Source: Nocardiopsis ganjiahuensis DSM 45031
GTDB taxonomy: Bacteria > Actinomycetota > Actinomycetes > Streptosporangiales > Streptosporangiaceae
Assembly: GCF_000341085.1 (NCBI RefSeq)
Contig: NZ_ANBA01000035.1
Coordinates: forward strand, 1-43,765
Reading direction: 5' to 3'
Length of the DNA: 43,765 nucleotides
The notes below the pieces were generated by a model that saw nothing but the letters and a program-made list of their open reading frames with translations, was not told the DNA's origin and did no database searches. Below, piece by piece: positions 8,175 to 15,570 of the stretch. How positions within the stretch are numbered: position 1 is the stretch's first letter; every line of letters starts with the position of its first letter. A program made the translations under genes and the position numbers.

Positions 8175-9082
8175 CCGTCGCCCTCCATGCTTCGCACCAT
8201 CCCCCACCGCTCCACGGTGGCTCTCTCGAACGGCGCCAGGACCAGCGCGTCGAGCATGTACCAGAGCACCCCGAGCACGACCATGCCCAGGAAGACCTGG
8301 CTGACGTCGCCCACCCGGCGGGCGTCGAACATCATGAATCCGATCCCGCTGGTGCCGACGATGATCTCCGCGGCGACCAGCGCCCTCCACCCGTAGCCCA
8401 GCCCGGTGCGCACACCGGTGGCCACGGACGGCAGCGCTCCCGGGAGGATCACCTCGAAGAACACCCGGACCCGGCCCGCGCCGAGGCTGCGCGCGGCCCG
8501 GATCAGCTCCTTGGGCACCTGCTCGACCCCGGCGACCACGCTCAGCATGAGCGGGAAGACGATCGTGTAGACGATGACGAACGTGACGGCGGTCAGGCTG
8601 AAGCCGAACCACACGATGACGATCGGCAGCCACGCGATGTCCGCGATCGCCTGGAAGAACAGCAGGATCGGCCAGACCGCCTTGCGCAGCCGCCAGAACA
8701 TGGCGGTCAGGAAACCCATGGGAAGCCCGATGAGCAGACCGAACCCGACCCCGTAGGCCAGGCGTTCCAGGGAGTCCCCCAGGTAGCCGGGCAGGACGCC
8801 CTTGCGGATCAGATCCAGGAACTCGAGGACCACGCGGTCGGGGCCCACGAAGAACGACTGCGGGAACAGTCCGCTCTCGGCGAGGGCCCACCACAGGGCG
8901 ACCACCGGCACGAACGGGCCGAGGGTGCGGAAGGCCGGGCTCCGGGTGAGGCGTAGCCGGACGCGCCGGTGCAGGGGCGCCGGCCGCCGCACGGTCCGCG
9001 CGGCCCCCGAGGCGCGCGCGGTCCCGTCGCTCCGGCCGGTTCCGTCGTGTCCCGTGCCCGTGTTCCCCGTCAAGGGCACCAT
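8171..9082 (-). CDS. ABC transporter permease 2, SsuC/TauC type
   Basis: A 303-residue binding-protein-dependent permease (BPD_transp_1). An N-terminal Arg/Gly-rich cytoplasmic stretch of about 50 residues precedes about six membrane helices. The EAA loop is present as RAARSLGAGRVRVFFEVILPGALP. The ATG at 9082 overlaps the upstream permease stop by one base (TGATG), and its own stop overlaps the ATPase start (ATGA). It is clearly related to the neighbouring permease: both share LGYGWRxLVAAEI after the EAA loop and end in ERxTVERWGM. The two probably form a heterodimeric channel, unlike the homodimer of standard SsuC systems. Shared residues suggest an old tandem duplication. Confidence 0.92.
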   Translation of the reverse strand: MVPLTGNTGTGHDGTGRSDGTARASGAARTVRRPAPLHRRVRLRLTRSPAFRTLGPFVPVVALWWALAESGLFPQSFFVGPDRVVLEFLDLIRKGVLPGYLGDSLERLAYGVGFGLLIGLPMGFLTAMFWRLRKAVWPILLFFQAIADIAWLPIVIVWFGFSLTAVTFVIVYTIVFPLMLSVVAGVEQVPKELIRAARSLGAGRVRVFFEVILPGALPSVATGVRTGLGYGWRALVAAEIIVGTSGIGFMMFDARRVGDVSQVFLGMVVLGVLWYMLDALVLAPFERATVERWGMVRSMEGDG

Positions 9083-9930
9083 CAGCGACCACCACCCGTC
9101 ATGCCCCAGCGTTCGACCGTGCTCCGCTCCAGCGGGGCGAGCAGGAGCCGGTCCATCAGCAGCCACAGCACACCGATGATCACCATCGAGGCGATAATGA
9201 CGTCGGTGGAGAAGGAGGTCTGGGCGAGGAACAGGGCGTAGCCCAGTCCCGCGCTGGTCGCGATGATCTCCGCCGCGACCAGCCCCCGCCACCCGTAGCC
9301 CAGGCCGATCCGCAGACCGCTGACGATGCTCGGCAGGGCTCCGGGCAGCAGGACCTCCCAGAACATCCGCCACGGTCCGGCTCCGAGGGAGCGGGCCGAC
9401 CGCAGCAGCTCCTCAGGGATGCTCCGCACGCCCAGCATCGTGTTGTAGGCCAGCGCGAAGAACATCGCGTTCCACACGATGAAGATGACGGCGCCGTCGC
9501 CGTAGCCCAGCCACAGGGTGGCGATGGGGATCCAGGCGATCCCGGCCAGTGCCACGGAGAACCGGAGCAGCGGGCTGAAGAACGCCGAGAGGATCCGGCT
9601 GGCTCCGAGCGCGATCCCGAACGGCAGCGCCGTCGCGATCGCGATCACACCGCCGGTCAGGACCCGGTAGAGGCTGGCGCTCAGGTGCCGGACCAGCTCG
9701 CCGCTGACCGCCATGTCCCACAGCGCCGCGGCCACATCGGTGACCTGGGGGAAAACCCGTTTCGGCACTCCGGTCACACCGACCGCGGCGGCCCACACCC
9801 CGACGAGGGCGAGCAGCGGCAGCACGAACCAGAGGAGACCCGCGACCCGGTCCCCGGCACGGCCGCGGCGTGGTGCGGCCGTGCCGGGTCGCGCGGCGCG
9901 TCCGAGACCGCGCGTCGGGCCGTGCGTCAT
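9082..9930 (-). CDS. ABC transporter permease 1, SsuC/TauC type
   Basis: A 282-residue integral membrane subunit with about six helices. The EAA loop reads RSARSLGAGPWRMFWEVLLPGALP, followed by LGYGWRGLVAAEI, as in its paralogue encoded next. I chose ATG at 9930, which overlaps the binding-protein stop as ATGA and has AGGAGG 10 nt upstream. A GTG at 9939 would leave only 1 nt to that site. The protein begins with a short Arg/Gly cytoplasmic tail. With the second permease and ATPase it forms the import channel; the substrate comes from the lipoprotein encoded just upstream. Confidence 0.92.
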   Translation of the reverse strand: MTHGPTRGLGRAARPGTAAPRRGRAGDRVAGLLWFVLPLLALVGVWAAAVGVTGVPKRVFPQVTDVAAALWDMAVSGELVRHLSASLYRVLTGGVIAIATALPFGIALGASRILSAFFSPLLRFSVALAGIAWIPIATLWLGYGDGAVIFIVWNAMFFALAYNTMLGVRSIPEELLRSARSLGAGPWRMFWEVLLPGALPSIVSGLRIGLGYGWRGLVAAEIIATSAGLGYALFLAQTSFSTDVIIASMVIIGVLWLLMDRLLLAPLERSTVERWGMTGGGR

Positions 9931-11060
9931 ACTGCGCACGCCTCCTGGTCGACCTCACGGATGAACGTGTGGTCGGCATTGATCTCGGCCGTCGCGGGCA
10001 CCTCGGGGAGGTCGTCGAACAGCTCCGGGTTGTTCTCCTCCACCGACAGGATCGGCGCGGGCACGAAGAGGTCGTTGATGTCGAGGTCGTAGTCGAGCAC
10101 CTCCTGTTCCTCCAGCAACAGGGCGACCGTGTCCAGCGCCAGGTAGTTGCAGGCGGAGAAGCGGGGGTCGAGCTGCTCGACGTTGTACTCCATGGCGGCC
10201 TGGGCGACCTCGGGCTCGGTGCCGGTCAGCCAGCGGGCGGCGGAGTCGGCCGCGTCCTCGGGGTTGTTCCGGATCCACTGGTCGGTGGCGGCCCGGGCGG
10301 TGAGGAAGGCCTCGACCAGGTCCCCGTTCTCCTCCAGGTACTCCGGCGTGGTGATGATGTAGCCGATGAAGGGGATGTATCCGCCGCCGCGGATCACCTC
10401 CTCGGAACCCTCGACCTGGTCGGTGATGGTGATCGGCCACGGGTCCCAGATGACGGCGGCGTCGATGCCGCCGGTCTCCAGGGCGACCGGCATGTCCGGC
10501 GGCGCGGTGTTGACCAGCTCCACGTCCTCCGGGTCGATGCGCAGGTCCTTGAGCAGGCCGAGCAGGTAGAGGTGGTTGATGGAGCCGAAGGTCGTGCCGA
10601 TGGTGGCGCCCTCCAGCGTGGACAGGTCCTCCGAGTCGATGCCGGAGTCCTCCGCCGCGACGATGGCCGCGGTCTCGTCGACGCTGCGCTGGACGGCCGA
10701 GCCGGTGTAGTTGCCGATGAGGGCGAGCTCGACGCCCTCCCTCGCAGCGGCCAGGGCCGGGACACCGACCTGGATGATGTCGACCTCGCCCGCCTCCAGC
10801 GCGTTGATCGCGTCGACACCGGTGGGGAACGGGTCGGCCAGGGTGACGTCCAGGCCGCGGTCCTCGAAGTAACCGATCTCGGTACCGACCGGCAGACCTA
10901 TCTGGTCGATCGCGGACACGTATCCGGCGTTGAGGGATCCGCTGACGTTGCTTGCGGCCCCCTCGACGTCCTCGTCGACGGTGGCTCCGCCGCTGCACGC
11001 CGTGGCGAGCAGGACCGTGGAACAGACAAGGGCAAGGGGGGTGAGCGGGAATCGCTGCAT
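9927..11060 (-). CDS. ABC transporter substrate-binding lipoprotein, NMT1/SsuA-like
   Basis: A 377-residue secreted solute-binding protein. Residues 1-22 are a lipoprotein signal peptide ending in LLATAC, with Cys22 as the lipidation site. The mature part follows the NMT1/SsuA/TauA two-lobe pattern: GYVSAIDQIGLPVGTEIGYFEDRGLDV, then the VDIIQVGVPALAAA turn, then IGTTFGSINHLYLLGLLKDL and DAAVIWDPWPITI. That last segment is the hinge seen in sulfonate/nitrate binders. The C-terminal 70 residues are unusually acidic. It is the first gene of the operon after a 218-bp gap behind the LysR regulator, and its ATGA overlap couples it to permease 1. The ligand is unknown; downstream enzymes favour an aromatic or aryl-ketone compound. 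Confidence 0.9.
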   Translation of the reverse strand: MQRFPLTPLALVCSTVLLATACSGGATVDEDVEGAASNVSGSLNAGYVSAIDQIGLPVGTEIGYFEDRGLDVTLADPFPTGVDAINALEAGEVDIIQVGVPALAAAREGVELALIGNYTGSAVQRSVDETAAIVAAEDSGIDSEDLSTLEGATIGTTFGSINHLYLLGLLKDLRIDPEDVELVNTAPPDMPVALETGGIDAAVIWDPWPITITDQVEGSEEVIRGGGYIPFIGYIITTPEYLEENGDLVEAFLTARAATDQWIRNNPEDAADSAARWLTGTEPEVAQAAMEYNVEQLDPRFSACNYLALDTVALLLEEQEVLDYDLDINDLFVPAPILSVEENNPELFDDLPEVPATAEINADHTFIREVDQEACAV

Positions 11061-11215
11061 GAGGGTTCTTCCGGTAACGGGGTGTACGCCCTCGCACGGA
11101 CGCTTGCACGTACCGTTTCCGCCGGTGGGAACGTACCCGGGGACCCGCCCGATCGGCGGTGAGGGAATGGAGGATGCGCGAACGGCCGAGGGGCGGGGTG
11201 CGGCCTGGACCTTTC

Positions 11216-11230
11216 GTGCTTTCGAAGCAC
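11216..11230. promoter_or_regulatory. Dyad in the LysR-ABC operon gap
   Basis: Inverted repeat GTGCTT-N3-AAGCAC lies 156 bp upstream of the binding-protein start, in the 218-bp gap behind the lysR gene. Together with CCGGAA-N11-TTCCGG inside the last codons of lysR (about 11284-11306), it is a candidate LysR site. LysR boxes are typically T-N11-A dyads, which favours the second element. Confidence 0.3.
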
Positions 11231-11279
11231 GACCGTACCGGCACCAGGACGAAGCGTGAAGAACTATTCGCTTATACCC

Positions 11280-12278
11280 TTATCCGGAATACGAATACTG
11301 TTCCGGTCCGGCGACCGTGTCCTCGGCCCGACGCGTTTTCTGCCCTCGGACAGGCATCGTTCCAGCAGGTCGGGGCGCTTCTGAAACGGCCTGGAGAATT
11401 CTCCTGGCCGCGGGGGTGAGCGCCCGGGTCGAGTCCCAGCAGACGGCGACACGGCGCTGCGGGGAACTCTCCAGAGGGCGCACCAGGACCCCGGAGGTGT
11501 CGGCGCTCCAGGCCGCCAGCCAGTTGGTGACCCCGACTCCGACCCCGTGCGCGACCAGCGAGACGAGGGTCTGCGGCTGGTTGGTCGCCTGGACGGGGTC
11601 GATCACCAGGCCGTGCTCCTGGAAGACCTGGTAGGACTCGAACTCCGCGGTCTCGGGGGCGTTGAGGCGTCCTATGGTGACGATCGGGTGCTCGGCGACC
11701 GCGGCCAGGGGGACGGGGTCGGGGAGTTCTGCCAGCGGGTGGTCCTGTGCGTGTACGAGCACCAGCGGTTCCGCCCACAGCGGTCGGCTGACCACCGACG
11801 GGGAGGCGGGCTTGGGCGTCATGGGCCTGAGATAGAGGTCGATGCCGCCGCTCGCCAGGGCGTCGTCGAGTTCGAGGGTGGCGTGTTCGGTCAGCACCAC
11901 CTTGATGTCGGGGTCGCTGACCGCGAGGGACTGGAGCAGGGCGGGAACGAACGCCGCGCTGGCGCTGGGGTAGGAGCCGAGGGTGACGATGCCGCGGGTG
12001 CCGCCTCGCCAGGGGGCCATCGCGGACTCGGCCTCCTCCAGCGCCCTCAGGACGTTGCGCGCCTGGACCGCCAGCGCGCTCCCGGCCTCGGTGAGCCGGA
12101 CCGGACGCTTCTTCCTGTCGAAGAGCGGTTGGCCGATCTCCCGCTCCAGTGCCGCCACGTGCTGGCTGACCCGGGGTTGGGACCTGCGGGTGGACTCCGC
12201 GGCGGCCACGAAACTGCCGGTTTCGACCACTGCCAGGAACGAGACGAACCACTCCAGGCGAATGTCCGTATCGAGCAT
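11280..12278 (-). CDS. LysR-family transcriptional regulator
   Basis: A 332-residue LysR-type regulator. The winged HTH occupies residues 5-65 (FLAVVETGSFVAAAESTRRSQPRVSQHVAALEREIGQPLFDR). A linker helix follows, then a periplasmic-binding-like effector domain (VTLGSYPSASAAFVPALLQSL, GIDLYLRPM, VSLVAHGVGVGVTNW). ATG at 12278 has GGAGAG about 9 nt upstream. A longer in-frame reading to 12389 starts in AT-rich DNA and adds 37 unrelated residues, so I rejected it. It lies directly upstream of the ABC/SDR/cupin operon on the same strand, so it is the likely activator of that operon, responding to the imported compound or its breakdown product. Regulators of this family often also repress themselves. 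Confidence 0.9.
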   Translation of the reverse strand: MLDTDIRLEWFVSFLAVVETGSFVAAAESTRRSQPRVSQHVAALEREIGQPLFDRKKRPVRLTEAGSALAVQARNVLRALEEAESAMAPWRGGTRGIVTLGSYPSASAAFVPALLQSLAVSDPDIKVVLTEHATLELDDALASGGIDLYLRPMTPKPASPSVVSRPLWAEPLVLVHAQDHPLAELPDPVPLAAVAEHPIVTIGRLNAPETAEFESYQVFQEHGLVIDPVQATNQPQTLVSLVAHGVGVGVTNWLAAWSADTSGVLVRPLESSPQRRVAVCWDSTRALTPAARRILQAVSEAPRPAGTMPVRGQKTRRAEDTVAGPEQYSYSG

Positions 12279-12578
12279 GGCGAGGAGCTCTCCGGTTTGC
12301 GTGCGAGGGGGCCGAGTCGACTCAAGATACATCCGAAAAGGAAAATCATGCACAAAATTGGCCACACGCCACACGAACACCAGCTGCATCTTCCTTTACA
12401 GACTATTGGTGATACTGATTCTGGCATTCCATAAATCGGACATACAGTCCGAAGCCGCCCGCCCTCCCGGGCGGGGGCGGGGAGGGCCTCCCCGGGTCGC
12501 CGGACTTGCTAGGTTTCCCTGTGTCCCCTGCCGGAGCCCCCTCCCACAGCCCGGCGCACCCCGAACCGAAAGCCACCC
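12279..12578. promoter_or_regulatory. 300-bp AT-enriched divergent promoter region with two dyads
   Basis: This gap separates lysR (-) from a lipoprotein gene (+) and is much more AT-rich than its surroundings between about 12320 and 12440. It contains the palindrome GAGTCGACTC at 12314-12323 and the dyad TCGGAC-N5-GTCCGA at 12436-12452. TAGGTT at 12510-12515 could be a -10 box for the lipoprotein gene. No gene is seen. Confidence 0.4.
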
Positions 12579-13268
12579 ATGCGCCTGATCCCGTCCACAC
12601 CCCTGTCGTGCCTGGGCACGGCCGTCGCCGCAGTCGTGATCGGCGGTGTCGTCCTCGTCGGCTGCGACGTGGTCGACCTCGACCTGGACCTGAGCCTTTC
12701 GTCGGACGGAGCCGAATCCCCCGAGGAGGAGGCGAGCGCCGGTCCCAGCCCGGAGGACACCGAGGAGCAGGAGGAGGAGCAGGCGTCCTCCTTCGGTCTC
12801 CCCGAGTCCTGTGAGGCCGCCGGAGCCGCCCAGATCGTCGGGGACCTCGCCCCGGGCCAGGTCCTGACCGAGGAGAGCGGGCCCGTCGAGGGGATCGAGG
12901 ACGCCGAACAGCTCTCCTGCACCTTCAGTGACGGAACCACCGGAGCGGGCACGCCCTCCTTCACCCTCGTGTTCACCTCGGGTGCCGATCCCAGCGCCAA
13001 CCCGGACGTCGTCCAGGTGCCCGGCGCGGAGGCCGAGATGAACTGGGAGGTGGACGTCGACGTGGACGTGGACACCTATCACACGGAGGACGCCGACGAC
13101 CTCGGCGGCGACCTGGAGTACGTCGGGACCGTCGACGGCTCCAGCCGACACCTGTACCTCCAGCTGCCCGGCGACTTCTACGTGACCGCCATCGCCTTCT
13201 TCGACGAGGTGGAGCGCGGCGAGCTGGAGCGGGTCGTCTTCCAGGCCGCGGGCCAGATCCGCAACTAG
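12579..13268 (+). CDS. Secreted lipoprotein of unknown function
   Basis: A 229-residue lipoprotein. The signal peptide has a hydrophobic core (AVAAVVIGGVVLVGC) with lipobox LVGC and Cys29. An acidic low-complexity spacer of about 40 residues follows (Glu/Asp/Ser/Pro-rich, with EEQEEEQ), typical of surface tethers. From about residue 72 to the end is a compact domain with two cysteines (ESCEAAGAAQIVGDL and QLSCTFSD) that could form a disulfide. It resembles DUF3558-like actinobacterial lipoproteins, but I cannot confirm that. ATG at 12579 has only a weak ribosome site. It converges with the OmpA-like gene over a strong terminator. The protein is anchored on the outer face of the membrane; its role is unknown. 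Confidence 0.75.
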   Translation: MRLIPSTPLSCLGTAVAAVVIGGVVLVGCDVVDLDLDLSLSSDGAESPEEEASAGPSPEDTEEQEEEQASSFGLPESCEAAGAAQIVGDLAPGQVLTEESGPVEGIEDAEQLSCTFSDGTTGAGTPSFTLVFTSGADPSANPDVVQVPGAEAEMNWEVDVDVDVDTYHTEDADDLGGDLEYVGTVDGSSRHLYLQLPGDFYVTAIAFFDEVERGELERVVFQAAGQIRN

Positions 13269-13304
13269 CGCGGATCCGAGGGGCGGCCGGGCCCCGAAGA
13301 CACG

Positions 13305-13346
13305 ACGAGGGGCCGCCGACAGCGTTCGCTGTCGGCGGCCCCTCGT
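13305..13346. terminator. 20-bp perfect-stem bidirectional terminator
   Basis: Arms at 13305-13324 and 13327-13346 are perfectly complementary, closing on a tight GTTC loop. It lies between the convergent lipoprotein (+) and OmpA-like (-) genes and is among the strongest hairpins in the window. Confidence 0.85.
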
Positions 13347-13394
13347 TCAGCTCCGTCCGGCTCCCGTTCAGGTCCGTCCGGACCCGGGTCCGGA

Positions 13395-14987
13395 TCAGTA
13401 CTCGACCGGGATCTCCTCGAACTCACCGAACGGGCCGGCGCGCAGGGTCAGCTCCTGGACGTCCACGGGGGGCGCCGGGAAGACCGCCACCAGCTCGTGG
13501 GTGTTGCCGGGCTGGATGAGGTGCACCTCTTCGGCGAAGCTGCTGTAACGGCCGTCGCCGAAGTCCATCTGGGCCACGTAGCGCACCAGGCCGTTGTCCG
13601 GCTCGTACAGCTGGAACCCGCCGAGCGTGCCCTTGTTGAACTGCTCGGGCCCGCCGGCCACCGTCTCCGAACCGCCCAGCTCGGGGGTGAGCGGTTCGTC
13701 GGTGGTGTTGGTCATCGCCACGGTGCCGATGACGTAGGCGCCGTCGCGGCGGAGCGGGTAGACCTCCAACTTGACGCCGCCCTCCTCGCCCTCGGCGACC
13801 ACGGAACCCGGGTCGTCGCTGTAGGGCGCGGGCCAGGTGACGTTGCGCTGGGCGACACCCAGGCCGTCGTCGTCGTACTCCTCGTCCTCGGAGGCCTCGA
13901 CCGTGGGGTTGAAGACGTAGGAGAACTCGACACGGCGGTTGCGGGCGCGCGCCTCCTCGTCGTCGGGACCGCCCTCGCGGGCGATGGGCTCGCTCTTGCC
14001 GCGCCCCTCGACCTCCAGGCTGTAGTCGGTACCGAGCTCCTCCGCGAGGAGGTCGCGCACGGTCTCGGCGCGTTCCACCGACAGGTTGTCGTTGTAGGCG
14101 GCGTCGCCGATGCCGTCGGTGTGGCCGATGACGGTGATGGTGGGGTCGTCGGGGTCGACGTTGGTGGCCAGGGTGGTGGCCGCGCGCCGCACGACGTCGG
14201 CGGCGCTGTCGGTCAGGTCCGAGCGGTCGAACTCGAACATCACGTCCGAGTGCAGCGAGATGATCTCGCGGTCGCCGTCGCGGGTGGTGGAGGCCACCTC
14301 GGAGTCGACGAAGCTCTGCACCCAGCCCTCGTCGGCCAGCGCGTCGTCGTCGGGACGGCGGTTGGCGAAGGTGAGGTTCTCACCGCGGCCGGGCGGGTTG
14401 TCGAGGCTGAGGTGGTCCGGCCCGTTGGGGCTCTCCGGATCCGCCCTCTCCTCGTCCACGTCCTGGATCGGGATGCCGGTCATGGCGCCCAGACCGCTGC
14501 CGACGAAGGTCACCTGCGCGACCTCGTCGGGGATGCGGGGGAAGTAACGGGTGTACTCGTTGGTGACCCCGTCGTGCACGGGGTACAGGCCGTCCTCGTT
14601 CGGGCTCTCGGAACCGTACTTGAGGCCTTCCTGGTCGAGGAACTGCCGGTACACGCGGCCGGTGAGCGGGTCGACGAGGGTGTGGGCCATGCTCAGGTTC
14701 CGGTTGGGCCCGGCGAAGTCGTCCAGGTAGGTGACCTCGTAGTGCATGACCGTGTAGTCGTCGGTGCGCTCCAGGCCGGTGATCGAGAAACGCATCTCGG
14801 CGTCCTGGCCGGTGTCCTGGAAGATGCGGCCCTCACGAACGTAGGGGAACTCCTCCCTGACCTCCGGCGGGCCCGACGCGTCTCCGAAGGTCTCTGACCA
14901 CCAGTCGGACACGGGTGTACAGCCGCTGAGCAGGAGGCTGCCCGAGACCATGAGCGCGACCACGGTGAGGGGCGTCTTCCGCGCCAT
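13395..14987 (-). CDS. OmpA-domain lipoprotein
   Basis: A 530-residue envelope lipoprotein. The signal peptide MARKTPLTVVALMVSGSLLL ends in lipobox LSGC (Cys23). Residues 30-240 form an unrecognised extracellular region. Residues 241-359 are an OmpA-like peptidoglycan-binding domain: MFEFDRSDLTDSAADVV, ITVIGHTDGIGDAAYNDNLSVERAE and the closing RARNRRVEFSYV. The last 150 residues form a beta-rich domain (VIGTVAMTNTTDEPLTP). ATG at 14987 has GGAG 9 nt upstream; the reading frame extends further upstream without a ribosome site. In a Gram-positive cell the OmpA domain would bind cell-wall peptide stems while the lipid holds the membrane. It is transcribed divergently from the fasciclin/SigK block and could belong to the same envelope programme; that link is inferred only from position. 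Confidence 0.85.
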   Translation of the reverse strand: MARKTPLTVVALMVSGSLLLSGCTPVSDWWSETFGDASGPPEVREEFPYVREGRIFQDTGQDAEMRFSITGLERTDDYTVMHYEVTYLDDFAGPNRNLSMAHTLVDPLTGRVYRQFLDQEGLKYGSESPNEDGLYPVHDGVTNEYTRYFPRIPDEVAQVTFVGSGLGAMTGIPIQDVDEERADPESPNGPDHLSLDNPPGRGENLTFANRRPDDDALADEGWVQSFVDSEVASTTRDGDREIISLHSDVMFEFDRSDLTDSAADVVRRAATTLATNVDPDDPTITVIGHTDGIGDAAYNDNLSVERAETVRDLLAEELGTDYSLEVEGRGKSEPIAREGGPDDEEARARNRRVEFSYVFNPTVEASEDEEYDDDGLGVAQRNVTWPAPYSDDPGSVVAEGEEGGVKLEVYPLRRDGAYVIGTVAMTNTTDEPLTPELGGSETVAGGPEQFNKGTLGGFQLYEPDNGLVRYVAQMDFGDGRYSSFAEEVHLIQPGNTHELVAVFPAPPVDVQELTLRAGPFGEFEEIPVEY

Positions 14988-15126
14988 GTGGGGGAACTCC
15001 GATCGTTGAGGAGACGTACGGGCAATATCCTCCAGCACTCGCGGGGTCGAACCGACCACAGCATCCCCGTAAGACCTCCATCAACCGCCCTGGCCAGGGG
15101 TGACCTCTATGGGGGATTCTTCGGTT

Positions 15127-15407
15127 ATGACGCCGGGGCGCTCGCCCCGTGCCGTCGCCGGCCCCGTCGTCGGACTGCTCTCCGCCGGCACCGCGTCCGG
15201 GTCAACCTGTCCGAGGCCCTCGAACGGGCCGGTCTCAGCGAGGACCTGGACGGGGGCGTGTTCGACGCCCTCAACGGCGGCCAGGTGCGCTCCTCCGTCG
15301 CCGACGGCCGGTACACCGTGGACGACTACGCGCCCGTGGTCTGCGCGGACGTCCGGACCGCCAACGCCACCGTGTACGTGGTGAGCATGCTTCTCATCCC
15401 TTCCTAA
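15127..15407 (+). pseudogene. Remnant of a fasciclin-domain gene
   Basis: In the third frame, about 15215-15404 encodes DLDGGVFDALNGGQV...VVCADVRTANATVY, ending VSMLLIPS. This lines up with the C-terminal 55 residues of the intact fasciclin lipoprotein 2.3 kb downstream (LEDGTFTSLQGGDV...VVCGNVQTANATVY, ending LIDTVLMPS). The upstream part, from an ATG at 15127, encodes a signal-peptide-like stretch (AVAGPVVGLLSAGTASG) in a different frame. So a fasciclin gene has lost most of its central domain and the two ends are out of frame. The likely origin is a duplication flanking the molybdoenzyme gene, followed by decay. No functional product is expected. Confidence 0.75.
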
Positions 15408-15528
15408 GGCATGCCCCGGCCGACGCGGCCCTGCCCGTGGTGAGGTCTCGCACCGAGGTCCGCGCTACGGGCGGGGCCGTCGGGGAAGCGGCTCGGAACC
15501 CACCCGAAAGAAAAATCGAAAAAACTCC

Positions 15529-15563
15529 CCATCCACCAATCCGGTCCCCCCTCAGCCCCGAAT
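15529..15563 (+). promoter_or_regulatory. Possible SigK-type promoter of the molybdoenzyme gene
   Basis: The published mycobacterial SigK consensus is CCATCC then CCGAAT. Here CCATCC occurs at 15529-15534 and CCGAAT at 15558-15563. Their 23-nt gap is too long, but CAATCC at 15537-15542 gives a 15-nt gap. CCGAAT ends 7 nt before the GTG start, so the transcript would be nearly leaderless. Suggestive only. Confidence 0.3.
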
Positions 15564-15570
15564 CCCCCAC

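Noticed and set aside
11100..11150. Inverted repeat with GTACC/CGTAC halves before the binding-protein gene
   Set aside because: Arms match only partly and need a gap; too weak to list as a site.
9870..11162. 430-codon open frame opposite the substrate-binding protein
   Set aside because: Val/Asp/Gly/Arg-rich antisense reading with no motifs; the minus-strand gene is a clear lipoprotein with ATGA coupling.
12279..12389. Longer N-terminus for the LysR regulator
   Set aside because: It would add 37 residues from AT-rich promoter DNA before the standard LysR start, without a ribosome site.
13497..14897. 466-codon open frame opposite the OmpA-domain lipoprotein
   Set aside because: Low-complexity Val/Gly/Asp-rich translation typical of an antisense shadow; the minus strand has a signal peptide, lipobox and OmpA domain.
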